NCBI RefSeq assembly: GCF_015706575.1
Contig: NW_024037069.1
Span: 38,771,315-38,835,314 of the forward strand
Reading direction: 5' to 3'
From: Patiria miniata
Taxonomy: Eukaryota; Echinodermata; Asteroidea; Valvatida; Asterinidae
DNA length: 64,000 bases
The notes below the pieces were generated by a model. It saw nothing but the letters and a program-made list of their open reading frames with translations, ran no database searches and was not told the DNA's origin. Below, piece after piece: positions 1 through 11,000 of the stretch. Each line of letters begins with the position of its first letter. Position 1 is the first letter of the stretch. The translations under genes were made by a program, and so were the position numbers.

Positions 1-438
1 CATTGATTTTAAACTACAGGTTTCAAACACCTTGCCAAGGCGTTTGGCTGATTTTAATGGTCTGGTGCACCATGGGTGGGGTACAGGTTTAGTCTGGTCT
101 GGTTCCCAAACCAAAATATTCTGATCGAGAGACCAGCTAACTAGTGGGAGCCGTCTCGCCGCCATGCATGTGCATCATATCATCACTGTATCCATTTTGT
201 CTCCAGTAATTCAGACGTCCTTGAAGATTGTAGGCCAGTGAGCATGTAAACATTTAGATGTTTGGAGGAAATCGGACCGGAGAATCGGTTTACATTTTGC
301 AGCGGGTTACAGTTTTTCCAAAATAGAGATGGGGTTTAAAAACACTTTTAGGGAAGACCTAAAAGTCATCACATCCAAAAACAAATAACAGAAAGAGAAG
401 CAAGCCCAACACAAGTCCATCACAAGTTATTTTTGCTT
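1..438. other. Intergenic, no feature seen
   Basis: No coding, RNA or clear repeat signal was recognised before the first inserted element. Confidence 0.5.
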
Positions 439-874
439 GTTAATGGCAGGCGCGGTTCTGGAGCCTATATTTTTGGGGGGGGGGGGGGGCTATCAGGGGT
501 GGATCCAGAATTGTTTGCAGGGAGGCGTGTAGACTTGGTGCCAAGTCGGTTATTGTTAAAGTACGTACGGTACTGCAGGGCGGTGGGTACGAGCGAAGTA
601 CGGTACCGGTTACTGGCTTCTCGGGACAGTTGGCCTCCGAAACTGAATAGGGGTGTGTGTGTGTGATGGGGTGGGGGGGGGGTCGTACCACATTTTCAAT
701 GGGGAGCGCTGAAATATTACGGCCATCGTGGACACTATTACCTATAAAAAGAGTACATATGCCCCTATCTAATATTTTTTTGTGGGGGGGGGGGGGGAGA
801 CAATTCGCATGTGACGTCAACTTTGAAAATTGGCTAAAGCCCCCCCCCCCCCTAGAACCGCGCCTTGTTAATGG
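439..874. mobile_element. hAT-like MITE with 8-bp target duplication
   Basis: Element about 447-866 begins CAGGCGCGGTTCT and ends AGAACCGCGCCTT, forming terminal inverted repeats. It is flanked by GTTAATGG on both sides (439-446 and 867-874), an 8-bp duplication as made by hAT transposases. Inside are G and C homopolymers and no transposase frame. Confidence 0.65.
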
Positions 875-1246
875 ACTTGTGAATTTACTTGAGATTTGCT
901 GATGGATTTACTTATTGCAAGTCGTGTGTTTTAACATGCCGAACAGTTTATCTGTGGAAGTGTATGATATCAATCGGACGCTTGACTTTATGCAAATTTT
1001 CCAACCCATACCGTTTTGATATTTCCCCCGCTACCCGCCGACGCCCGACCTCGGGACCTGAAAAATCCGTAATCCAAGTTATTAAAAAACGGCCTAAGCA
1101 CATCTTCATGATAATGTGTCCACAATATGCAAAAAGTTCCACTTTGGAATTTGACGAACCCTCTCAGTCTGAGGTCAGGGAACGGGCCAGCTATAGGTCT
1201 GGACTGGCACAATCACTATAGCAACGTGGTTTCAGCCTTGATGCCT

Positions 1247-1294
1247 CAATTCAATTCAATTCAATTCAATTCAATTCAATTCAATTCAATTCAA
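1247..1294. repeat. (CAATT)n microsatellite
   Basis: About nine tandem copies of the pentamer CAATT. AT-rich DNA follows, ending without a gene. It may be the tail of a degraded non-LTR retroelement, but no reverse-transcriptase frame is visible. Confidence 0.9.
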
Positions 1295-2799
1295 ACTATT
1301 TTATTTTTCATTAAAAGGGCAATTATAGGTTGGACAGCTCACTACAAAAAACTATAAGTAATTACAAGTGGAATAAAATGTAAAACATTTTAAACAATTA
1401 CAAACTGTAAACAGTGCAAACAGCCGTCTGCTTTCAAGTTACAGAAAGGTTTTCAACTGGAATATACGTCTCATCGTCAAGGGTCGACACGCCATTCCAT
1501 TCATCCTAGCGTAAATTGACATGCAATTAGCAGCCCTTGGGAAATATCACCGGTAAAGGCCCATCATTTCCTCCCAGCCTGAAGTAACGTCAAAACCTTC
1601 CATTTAAGTATCGGACTAATGGATAAAGTGCGGTGAATGAATTAATTCAATTATGTTGGGTCGCTTCCCTGATGCGGAGATCACGAACGAACGCAGTTTT
1701 GTGCCAGCACCCTGAGCGGCGCACGGTGACATTCTTCAAAAGCTCTGGTTTCACATTCGTGCAATGGAAAGGATAATTGCAAATTATTCTTACCATTGCA
1801 CTCACAAACATTCGTTATTTGTATACTACAATGAACTTTTCGTCGGCATAAAATCAAAAGGCACCAAGAACGCCCTTAAAATGACAATATGAAGATTACA
1901 AATAAAGTTAAATGGACCACAAAGATATATTTCAAGGATTGGATCTACGACAAAAAATACATGACACCTTAAACTTAATTGAAACTTAGACAAAAATTAC
2001 TTTAAGCTAAAAAAACCCACGTTTTGTCACTACCGCATTAGTTTTGTTACAAGTTCTGTATGGAATCGCATAACTTGCTTTTCGTGTTAATAAATCACTC
2101 ATTTTAACATACTGATATTGGTGAAAGGTTAAGCTGTTCCAATATATATTTTGTTAGACTCTGTGGATTAAAGTTCCCATTTATTAGTCAGGAATAGCTC
2201 TGGCGACTTGTTACTTGTCTCGTTATAGCTGAATAACTTTAGGTTATAGCCTGCAGAGAGTAAATTAATGTATACACACACGTTGCCACAAACAATCGTC
2301 TTCTGGTTATGCACGCGCCTCACACACGGTCTCTTAGCAACGGAACGAAGCGTGCCCCAAGAGAGATGTACTCCAGATCGTAACTTAATGAATCTCACTT
2401 ATTTTAATCATCGTCAATGGAAATACGATCTCGTGAGTGCGAGGCTTGACGCATTCGCCTGTAATACAAACAGGGAAAGTTGCGTAAATGATAATGAAGT
2501 CTTGATGATCCCCTCAAAAGCAACGATAATTTTTTTCGTGGACCAAAAGGGGGGAAACTGAGAAGAAAATAATGAAACAGAAATACCTATAAATAAATAA
2601 CCAAGACTGTCGGAGCGGACACTGCGCATATTTGGGGGAAGATATCTGATCTCAGCGAGCCCTAGGCCTATACCTTTGTGAAAATTTCCTATTCCCATTC
2701 CAATTTCCAGCTGTGTTGTACAATAATATTGATTTCAAGCTAACATGAAATGTTTATGAAATGTGGGCACAATTTTTCCCAAGGTGGGCATAGTTAATA
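1295..2799. other. Intergenic, no supported gene
   Basis: AT-rich sequence with only short random frames. Nothing recognised. Confidence 0.5.
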
Positions 2800-2881
2800 T
2801 TATAACACCTCACCCACAGATTTTTTTGTCTTGATTGGCCGAATATTATAACCAAGCAGAATCTGTGGGTGAAGTGTTATA
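2800..2881. repeat. Short inverted repeat (hairpin)
   Basis: The arm TATAACACCTCACCCACAGA near 2800-2820 pairs with TCTGTGGGTGAAGTGTTATA near 2861-2881, around an AT-rich loop. It may be a small foldback MITE. Confidence 0.65.
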
Positions 2882-2907
2882 AAACAAAGATTTAATGCTT
2901 TATTTCG

Positions 2908-3026
2908 TGGTGAAGTAAAACTAGCCTCCCTCGGTGATCGATGGGAGCATTCTATTTCCCTCGGCTTCGCCTCGGGAAAATAGAATGTCCATGGATCACC
3001 TCGGGAGGCTAGTTTTACTACACCAC
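2908..3026. repeat. Near-perfect foldback of about 119 bp
   Basis: Arms beginning GTGGTGAAGTAAAACTAGCC and ending GGCTAGTTTTACTACACCAC pair across nearly the whole length, with the centre near CTCGGCTTCGCCTCG. No coding potential. It is adjacent to the hairpin at 2800-2881. Confidence 0.75.
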
Positions 3027-3190
3027 TCGAAGAATTCAATATTTGTATATACCCCCCCCCCCCCCCCTATTTGCGGTAAGGTAAATACGCATTTTTGCAC
3101 CGTCGTGTACTACATTGTATTACATTGTGTTTACTCATTGAAGAATCGATTCAATTCAACAATGGTTTATTAAAAGCATGTCTCGCAGTA

Positions 3191-3528
3191 CAAGGGCGGA
3201 TGGGAGGGGGGCAATGCCATGGCTCCCACAAAAAAAAAACGAACTTAATATTTTTTTCTTTTGGTTTAAGTGACGTACGTCGGAATAAAGGCAGGCACTG
3301 CATACACCACCATCTTTTCCTCAAAAAAAAATTGTTAAAAGTGGTCAGAAGTTGCCTCAGATCGCACCACAGATTATATAGAATCCCAAAAATGTTCGCG
3401 GCCCTTCAGCGGGCCCTGAACCCCATGAACACGCCGTAATTTTTTGGGGCCCTCTTTTTGGGGGACCAAAATTGTTTTTTGGCCCCCCCCCCCCCAAAAA
3501 AAAAAAATGTGTTCTGGATCCGCCCTTG
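3191..3528. mobile_element. hAT-like MITE
   Basis: Terminal inverted repeats CAAGGGCGGAT and ATCCGCCCTTG. Flanks are TCGCAGTA on the left and CGCAGTTA on the right, similar but not a clean 8-bp duplication. Long C and A runs inside; no transposase. Confidence 0.5.
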
Positions 3529-4156
3529 CGCAGTTAAAAAACTAAATTGTACATGTGAACGTGCGATCTTTAAAAAATGTATACTATTTAAAACTCAATA
3601 TGATTAAGTATAAAACCCTAAACATTTACATGTACATAAAAAGACATACTTAAAGTCCAGGGTTCGACCTTAACTTTTTTTCACTAGCCAGCCCGGCTAC
3701 TGAAACAGACTCTTAACTAGCCCGCGGGCATTTTCACTAGCCTGCATGTTTTTTTTTCTTTGAAGACTGAAACATGACAATGTTGTGGACAAAGTATTAA
3801 AAGTCAGTTTAAAATGTGGACAAGTTGTGGGAGTGCACAGTTAGCGAACCTTTCTGTGCGACACTTCTACTGATCGTACTTCTATGTATATCTTAAAGTT
3901 AAAAGAGTTGTTTTCTTTAAGGTGGTAACCAATATTTGCACACATTGTGGGATTGACAGGACAAAATTGAATCCCACTAAAACTGTGCAAAGATTCAATT
4001 CAAAGAAAAACTAAAACCATACAGTGCTCGGTCGGTTTCGGGCCCGATACAGTGATTACCCCCCCCCCCCCCCAGTAGGCAATTAGAGCCTCAGTCGGCA
4101 AATGAACGGCATATAGGCGTGGCTAAAGAAGGAGTGTAGGGACTCCCAATAATTAA

Positions 4157-4514
4157 GGCCCCCCCCCCAAAAAAAAAGTCTCCGGTTTCTGGTATGGAGC
4201 TTGCCTCAAAAGTGGTGCGGCAACGCGGCTTTTTTTTTCTTACTTTTTCTTCTTCAAATTTCGCCTGATGACTGCAAATGGTGCCCGACTAAATCGAGTG
4301 CAAAATGTATGGGAGCCCAGAGAGGCTACATAAAGCTTATACTCGATCGTAACCCCATCTAAAAACACGTTAAAATTGTGCAGCAGCAGGATTCCAGTCA
4401 AACCAGTGAGTTTGGCAGTTTTGAGACATCATCTTACATTGAAAAAAAACTTTTAATTTTGCCGACGCGCATGGCTACGGCGACGCACCAGAAACCGGAG
4501 ATTTTTTTTTGGCC
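4157..4514 (+). mobile_element. PIF/Harbinger-like MITE, family A, copy 1
   Basis: TIRs GGCC-(A)n-GTCTCCGGTTTCTGGTA and ACCAGAAACCGGAGA-(T)n-GGCC. Flanked by TAA on both sides, the 3-bp TWA duplication of the PIF/Harbinger superfamily. About 358 bp and non-coding; lies in the first 2-kb tandem unit. Confidence 0.75.
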
Positions 4515-6161
4515 TAATGGATGTTATACTACCCAAACCTAAATTCACACTACACCTGCAAAATACCATGTCTATGAAAATACCGTGAAAAGTTAGCAAC
4601 GGGCCGCTTGAGCTGAGGGTTACTCGGGCCGTTTGTTTTTGATGTTGACAGTTATAGATATTTTGTCCAATTATTTTAATTTTGTGAAAAGCGAAAAATG
4701 CAAAATAGACGTGTTGGAATTTCAGGAGGCCCCCTATATTCCCGGTTGATTTAGCACTCGACTCGAGTAATATCCATGGACAAATTCAAATTTCATAATT
4801 ATAATCCAGTTTCAAATCCGCACTGTTGGTGTGGATGATCAGTAGCGTAATTCTTGCCGGGGACTGGGGGAGGGGTGACGGGGGGGGGGGGGATGGGATG
4901 ACTTACATCAAAACATTACCCGGCCGACTCACGGGCGTCACCAGGATTTTTCCGGGGGGGGGGGGGGCAAAGCAAATTTTCCCAAACAAATCCCTAACTT
5001 TTTCATTATATTCTCAATTTATCAGGGTTTTTTTTCGAGCCGTGAGCAGGGAGCATTTGCCCTACCCCCCCCCCCCCCCCCATCCAATTAACAGCAATAT
5101 GGCTTCGCATCTCTTTCTCTTTTTCCCCCTTTTTTTTCGTTTTCCGGGGGGGGGGGCCTCTCTCGACGCCCATGCGGCGGCCGTGGAAACTTGAAAAGCG
5201 GGGGACGGGGGTGGTGGGGGGTGTTCGCTGGAAACTACGTGACACTAGGGGGTGCTGGTCATGATACATAATATATGTCACGGCCCCAAAACGGGCGCAT
5301 TAAAGTTTTTGTACTTTTTTCTCCCTTTTTCAGCAAATACATCTTGGTTGTTTGAAAGTTTGAAAAATAGCTAAGAATCCGCCTTTTTTCTCACCACGAA
5401 AAAGTGGGGGGGGGGGAATCCAACAGACCATCTCCCCGGTCACAAAGTGGGGGATGTACCCCCCCCCCCCCATTTACGCCTCTGAACATTATTATTATTT
5501 TTTTTTAAATCATGCGTTCTGTCATTCTATTTTGTCAGTGGCCAGCACTGAAGAAACGTTTGGTTTTATTCTAATTATAGAAATATTTACAACATACGTA
5601 TTTCTTACTTGCTTTACATTATTAAGCAATTTGTGAGGTTCTTTTTTATGTAAAAAAAAAAGAAGAAGGAAATCTACGATTTTGGAAGGCTCTGTTTATT
5701 GTGCTTTTTAAATGAATATGAAAATCATATAGGAAATTAACATTAAACGTTATTATTTGCGAATGGTTTCGCTTTAATTTCATGCTCAGTTGAATAAAAT
5801 GCATTTGAATTTAAATGACCAACGCGCATTTGAATTTAAATGACCAATGCGCTGTTCAATAAATGAGACGAATTTTCCGCCATTGGGCTACGCCCATAGA
5901 AAAAAGAGTTGTTTTCTTTAAGGTGGTAACCAATATTTGCACACATTGTGGGATTGACAGGACAAAATTGAATCCCACTAAAACTGTGCAAAGATCCAAT
6001 TCAAAGAAAAACTAAAACCATACAGTGCTCGGTCGGTTTCGCGCCCGATACAGTGATTACCCCCCCCCCCCCCCCCCCAGTAGGCAATTAGAGCCTCAGT
6101 CGGCAAATGAACGGCATATAGGCGTGGCTAAAGAAGGAGTGGAGGGACTCCCAATAATTAA

Positions 6162-6521
6162 GGCCCCCCCCCCCAAAAAAAAGTCTCCGGTTTCTGGTAT
6201 GGAGCTTGCCTCAAAAGTGGTGCGGCAACGCGGCTTTTTTTTTTTCTTACTTTTTCTTCTTCAAATTTCGCCTGATGACTGCAAATGGTGCCCGACTAAA
6301 TCGAGTGCAAAATGTATGGGAGCCCAGAGAGGCTACATAAAGCTTATACTCGATCGTAACCCCATCTAAAAACACGTTAAAATTGTGCAGCAGCAGGATT
6401 CCAGTCAAACCAGTGAGTTTGGCAGTTTTGAGACATCATCTTACATTGAAAAAAAACTTTTAATTTTGCCGACGCGCATGGCTACGGCGACGCACCAGAA
6501 ACCGGAGATTTTTTTTTGGCC
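6162..6521 (+). mobile_element. PIF/Harbinger-like MITE, family A, copy 2
   Basis: Same element as at 4157, carried in the second tandem unit, with TAA duplications. Differences from copy 1 are almost all homopolymer lengths. Confidence 0.75.
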
Positions 6522-7914
6522 TAATGGATGTTATACTACCCAAACCTAAATTCACACTACACCTGCAAAATACCATGTCTATGAAAATACCGTGAAAAGT
6601 TAGCAACGGGCCGCTTGAGCTGAGGGTTACTCGGGCCGTTTGTTTTTGATGTTGACAGTTATAGATATTTTGTCCAATTATTTTAATTTTGTGAAAAGCG
6701 AAAAATGCAAAATAGACGTGTTGGAATTTCAGGAGGCCCCCTATATTCCCGGTTGATTTAGCACTCGACTCGAGTAATATCCATGGACAAATTCAAATTT
6801 CATAATTATAATCCAGTTTCAAATCCGCACTGTTGGTGTGGATGATCAGTAGCGTAATTCTTGCCGGGGACTGGGGGAGGGTGACGGGGGGGGGGGGGGG
6901 GGGGATGGGATGACTTACATCAAAACGTTACCCGGCCGACTCACGGGCGTCACCAGGATTTTTCCGGGGGGGGGGGCAAAGCAAATTTTCCCAAACAAAT
7001 CCCTAACTTTTTCATTATATTCTCAATTTATCAGGTTTTTTTTTTCGAGCCGTGAGCAGGGAGCATTTGCCCTACCCCCCCCCCCCATCCAATTAACAGC
7101 AATATGGCTTCGCATCTCTTTCTCTTTTTCCCCCTTTTTTTTCGTTTTCCGGGGGGGGGGGCCTCTCGACGCCCATGCGGCGGCCGTGGAAACTTGAAAA
7201 GCGGGGGACGGGGGTGGTGGGGGGTGTTCGCTGGAAACTACGTGACACTTGGGGGTGCTGGTCATGATACATAATATATGTCACGGCCCCAAAACGGGCG
7301 CATTAAAGTTTTTGTACTTTTTTCTCCCTTTTTCAGCAAATACATCTTGGTTGTTTGAAAGTTTGAAAAATAGCTAAGAATCCGCCTTTTTTCTCACCAC
7401 GAAAAAGTGGGGGGGGGGGGGGGGGGGGGGAATCCAACAGACCATCTCCCCGGTCACAAAGTGGGGGATGTACCCCCCCCCCCCCATTTACGCCTCTGAA
7501 CATTATTATTTTTTTTTTTTAAATCATGCGTTCTGTCATTCTATTTTGTCAGTGGCCAGCACTGAAGAAACGTTTGGTTTTATTCTAATTATAGAAATAT
7601 TTACAACATACGTATTTCTTACTTGCTTTACATTATTAAACAATTTGTGAGGTTCTTTTTTATGTAAAAAAAAAAGAAGGAAATCTACGATTTTGGAAGG
7701 CTCTGTTTATTGTGCTTTTTAAATGAATATGAAAATCATATAGGAAATTAACATTAAACGTTATTATTTGCGAATGGTTTCGCTTTAATTTCATGCTCAG
7801 TTGAATAAAATGCATTTGAATTTAAATGACCAACGCGCATTTGAATTTAAATGACCAATGCGCTGTTCAATAAATGAGACGAATTTTCCGCCATTGGGCT
7901 ACGCCCATAGAAAA

Positions 7915-8062
7915 TCGCCGCATGGCTTCGTGAACATAGAGGGCGGTATTATCAATGGCTACAAAATATTTCGATACGAGGCAAGAGCACGACGAACTTC
8001 ACCCAAATACAAAGTTTTAGCCCCTTTGCCGTCATAAAATCCTCGAATGATGAGAGAGGAAG
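7915..8062 (+). promoter_or_regulatory. SLC25A17: Probable SLC25A17 promoter/5' leader
   Basis: The only unique sequence between the tandem duplication and the SLC25A17 start codon. It contains two out-of-frame ATGs (8047, 8050). No TATA box is obvious. The inverted CCAAT-type word CCATTGGGC lies at the end of the duplicated unit, so promoter elements may be duplicated too. Confidence 0.35.
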
Positions 8063-11000
8063 ATGTCAGGTACTCCGTCCTCAATACTGTCTTACCAGAC
8101 TCTGGTACATGCCGTGGCTGGAGCAGCTGTGAGTACATTTTGCTAGTCCAAGTTGTTTTGAAAGTTTCGATACATCACGTACATGACGTAGTAAACACGG
8201 TCATGTCGGTAGAAAAGTCCTCATCACAATGTACACGTGTGTAGGCTACGCGTGTTCACTACGCAACTGGTGACTCACTGATTCACTTGCACTCTACCTA
8301 ACCATGACCTAACCGCCCTCACCACATGTATTTTCATGAATTAGCCAAAACTCGTATTGAAACTAATGAGGGTGGGCCATCATTGTATAGGGCCTACTGG
8401 TTTCACATGCCAAGTAACTTGGATCCAACTTATCGCCTTTTTAACATTCGGACATGGTCTGGCGATAGTAGGGCCAAGCTAATCCTAAGTTATATGCCGA
8501 GCAACACATTGACCCAAAACCCAACATTGCCCAACAAAAACATCAGATTTCACCCTCAAAACAGCCTCCAAATTACTAGATACCCTACCTGAGGTACAAC
8601 TTAGACATAAATTAAGATGGTTGTACTGAAGTTTACTTACGATCCGGATGAAAAGTGAAATTTCCCATTCAATTCTGAGAGCTCCCCTCGCGATCGTGAA
8701 CACGTTAAATTTCTGACTTATGCAAATCGATCTTGTCGCTCAGGCCAGACATGCAAGTTGCAATGGGACGGCTGTTTCTTGTTTCGCCCATAATGTATGG
8801 CTGCGTGCTATTTGAGTCCACCGCGCAAGTTTAAACTTGCGTGCACGCAAGTTTAAACTTGCGCGCGCATTAATTTCCTTGCTACAAATTGCGCGCGCAA
8901 GTTAACTTGCGCACTGCATAGATTTTCCCGGCCACGCATAGAAAGCCGCTAAACTATATTTTTTCCCGGGTATACTCATGCAGTTAATATGTAACATTAT
9001 TTTTAAAGCAGATTTTTTTTTCTCCGATTTAATAGTATCGCTGAGCTTCGGGAGACAATGCCTTTTTGAAACATTTCATTAAAGGGAATATACATCATTT
9101 GCTTTTGCTGTAATTTTCAGAAATGGATGGAATTGGTGGGTTGGAAATATAAAGCAAATATAGTTACACTGACTTTTTGGAGGTTTTGGGTTCGTAAATG
9201 CTTAAAAAACCAAGAAAAACGATCATTTTCCTGTAGTCTGGTTCCCTGACTCCATATAAGAAGAAACAGAGCAGTTTACATATATTGGGGAATTGTAAGG
9301 TCAGGAAACCAGTCTAGCTGGCTCGTACCCGTTCATAGGTTTGTAATCGATTGCAAACAAGTGCAATGGTCAATTGGGGCCAGTATTTGAAAAAAAGCCA
9401 GTTGTTTCCAACGCTGATCGGCCGATCAGCGTTGGAAATTGATACAAAAATACAACTTTTCTTGAAAATGACAGTATACCAGGTGCCATAATTTTACAGG
9501 ATGCTTTAGACTGTCATTTACCAACATCCTATTAAGGTATTTCGCAAAAACTTGGTAGTTTTATTTTTCGATGTTTGCAAATGTTGTATATTCCCTTTAA
9601 GGAGAGATAAGGAGTGGTAATGCGAACAATTTAAATGCACTTTGCATGTGTATTATTGTTTATGGCTCATTAGGATTTTTGTTTAATAAACAACATATTT
9701 ATTCATTAAGTCGAATTAATTAATTAAATAAATTCATTAATTAAATCATTTGCAAATTCATTACGTTTTTAAATAATTAGTGTTTTATATGCATAGCGTT
9801 TTTAAGTTGTAAACATTAATATGAATTATTGAGCCTGCAATAACATAATTGTTAAAGTAATAAATTTAATTAATTTAATTAGTAATGCGTTCACTAATTT
9901 TGTTTTTAAATTATGCATTTTTGAAGTGTACACAGCGCTCGAAATGTTATGCAAGTATTTCTAAAAACAATATAAATTATTGCACCGCCCAATTTATTAA
10001 TATTGTTAAATTACTTAGTATTTTTTTAAGAGTAAGTACTTTTTTAATTGTAAAATACATTTGATGTAATTTAAAGCATTTTAAAAAATAATGTAAATGA
10101 TTACTATAACGTCAAAACTTGAACAATTGAAGGGATCATAATCATTCTTTTTATGTTAACAGTGGGTTACACCTAGGAAATTATGATTTATTTACATTCA
10201 AGAATATAAATACGGTAAAATGCTAATTAGGTTTACAAAGCAAAAACTTGAAGCTGGTCTCCATTGTTGAACAACTTCAGTACACTTTCCAAGCAATCGC
10301 CGCTAGTGTGCTTAAGTTAATTGCTTGCCCGGTCCCCTCCCCAGCCCCGCCCCCGGGTACCCTTAAACAACTTCTCTGATATTGATAAGGCCAAAAAATA
10401 GTCTCCGGTTTCTGGTATGCGGGCGCGTCGCCGTAGCCATGCACGTCGGCAAAATGAAAAAAAAAAATTTTTTAATGAAAAACATGTTTTTAGATGGGGT
10501 AATGATCGAGAATAAGCTTTAGGCCTATGCGGCCTCTCTGGACTCCCATTATATTTGCACGAAGTTTAGTCGGGCACCATTTGCAGTCATCAGCCGACAT
10601 TTGAAGCAAAAAAAAAAAAAAAAAAAAAGCTGCGTCCCGCACCACTGTTTGGGCAAGCTCCATACCAGAAACCGGAGACTTATTTTTTTTTGGCCTAAGC
10701 ACTGCACTGCTAAATCTCAATGTTTCTTTTCATACATGTAGACGCTAATTGAATTTTCCTTTTTATCTATTTCTTTGTTCATTCATTTATTCCATTGTTT
10801 CTCCATGTAGGCCTACTCGTGTTTTGAAAAAAAATTCTTCATCAATGAAAATCCCGCCCGCAAAAGAAGGTTGCGATCGCCTTTGCCCAAGTTTAAACTT
10901 GCGCACGCAAATTAAAATGGCGCGGTGTAATTTGCGTGCTTCGGAAGTCCCTCGCGCAGGTTTAAACTTGCGCGCGCAAGTTTAAACTTGCGTGGGGGAC

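Larger units (their letters stand above)
3901..7914. repeat. Tandem duplication of a 2.0-kb unit, two copies
   Basis: Unit 1 about 3901-5901, unit 2 about 5902-7914. Both begin AAAGAGTTGTTTTC and end GGGCTACGCCCATAGAAAA. They differ mainly in lengths of G, C, A and T runs plus a few single-base changes (for example ATTCAATT versus ATCCAATT near the start). Each unit contains a Harbinger-like MITE and a G/C-run-rich element with GTAGCGTAA-type ends (about 4840-5482 and the matching part of unit 2). No gene is seen inside. Unit 2 ends about 148 bp before the SLC25A17 ATG. Confidence 0.95.
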
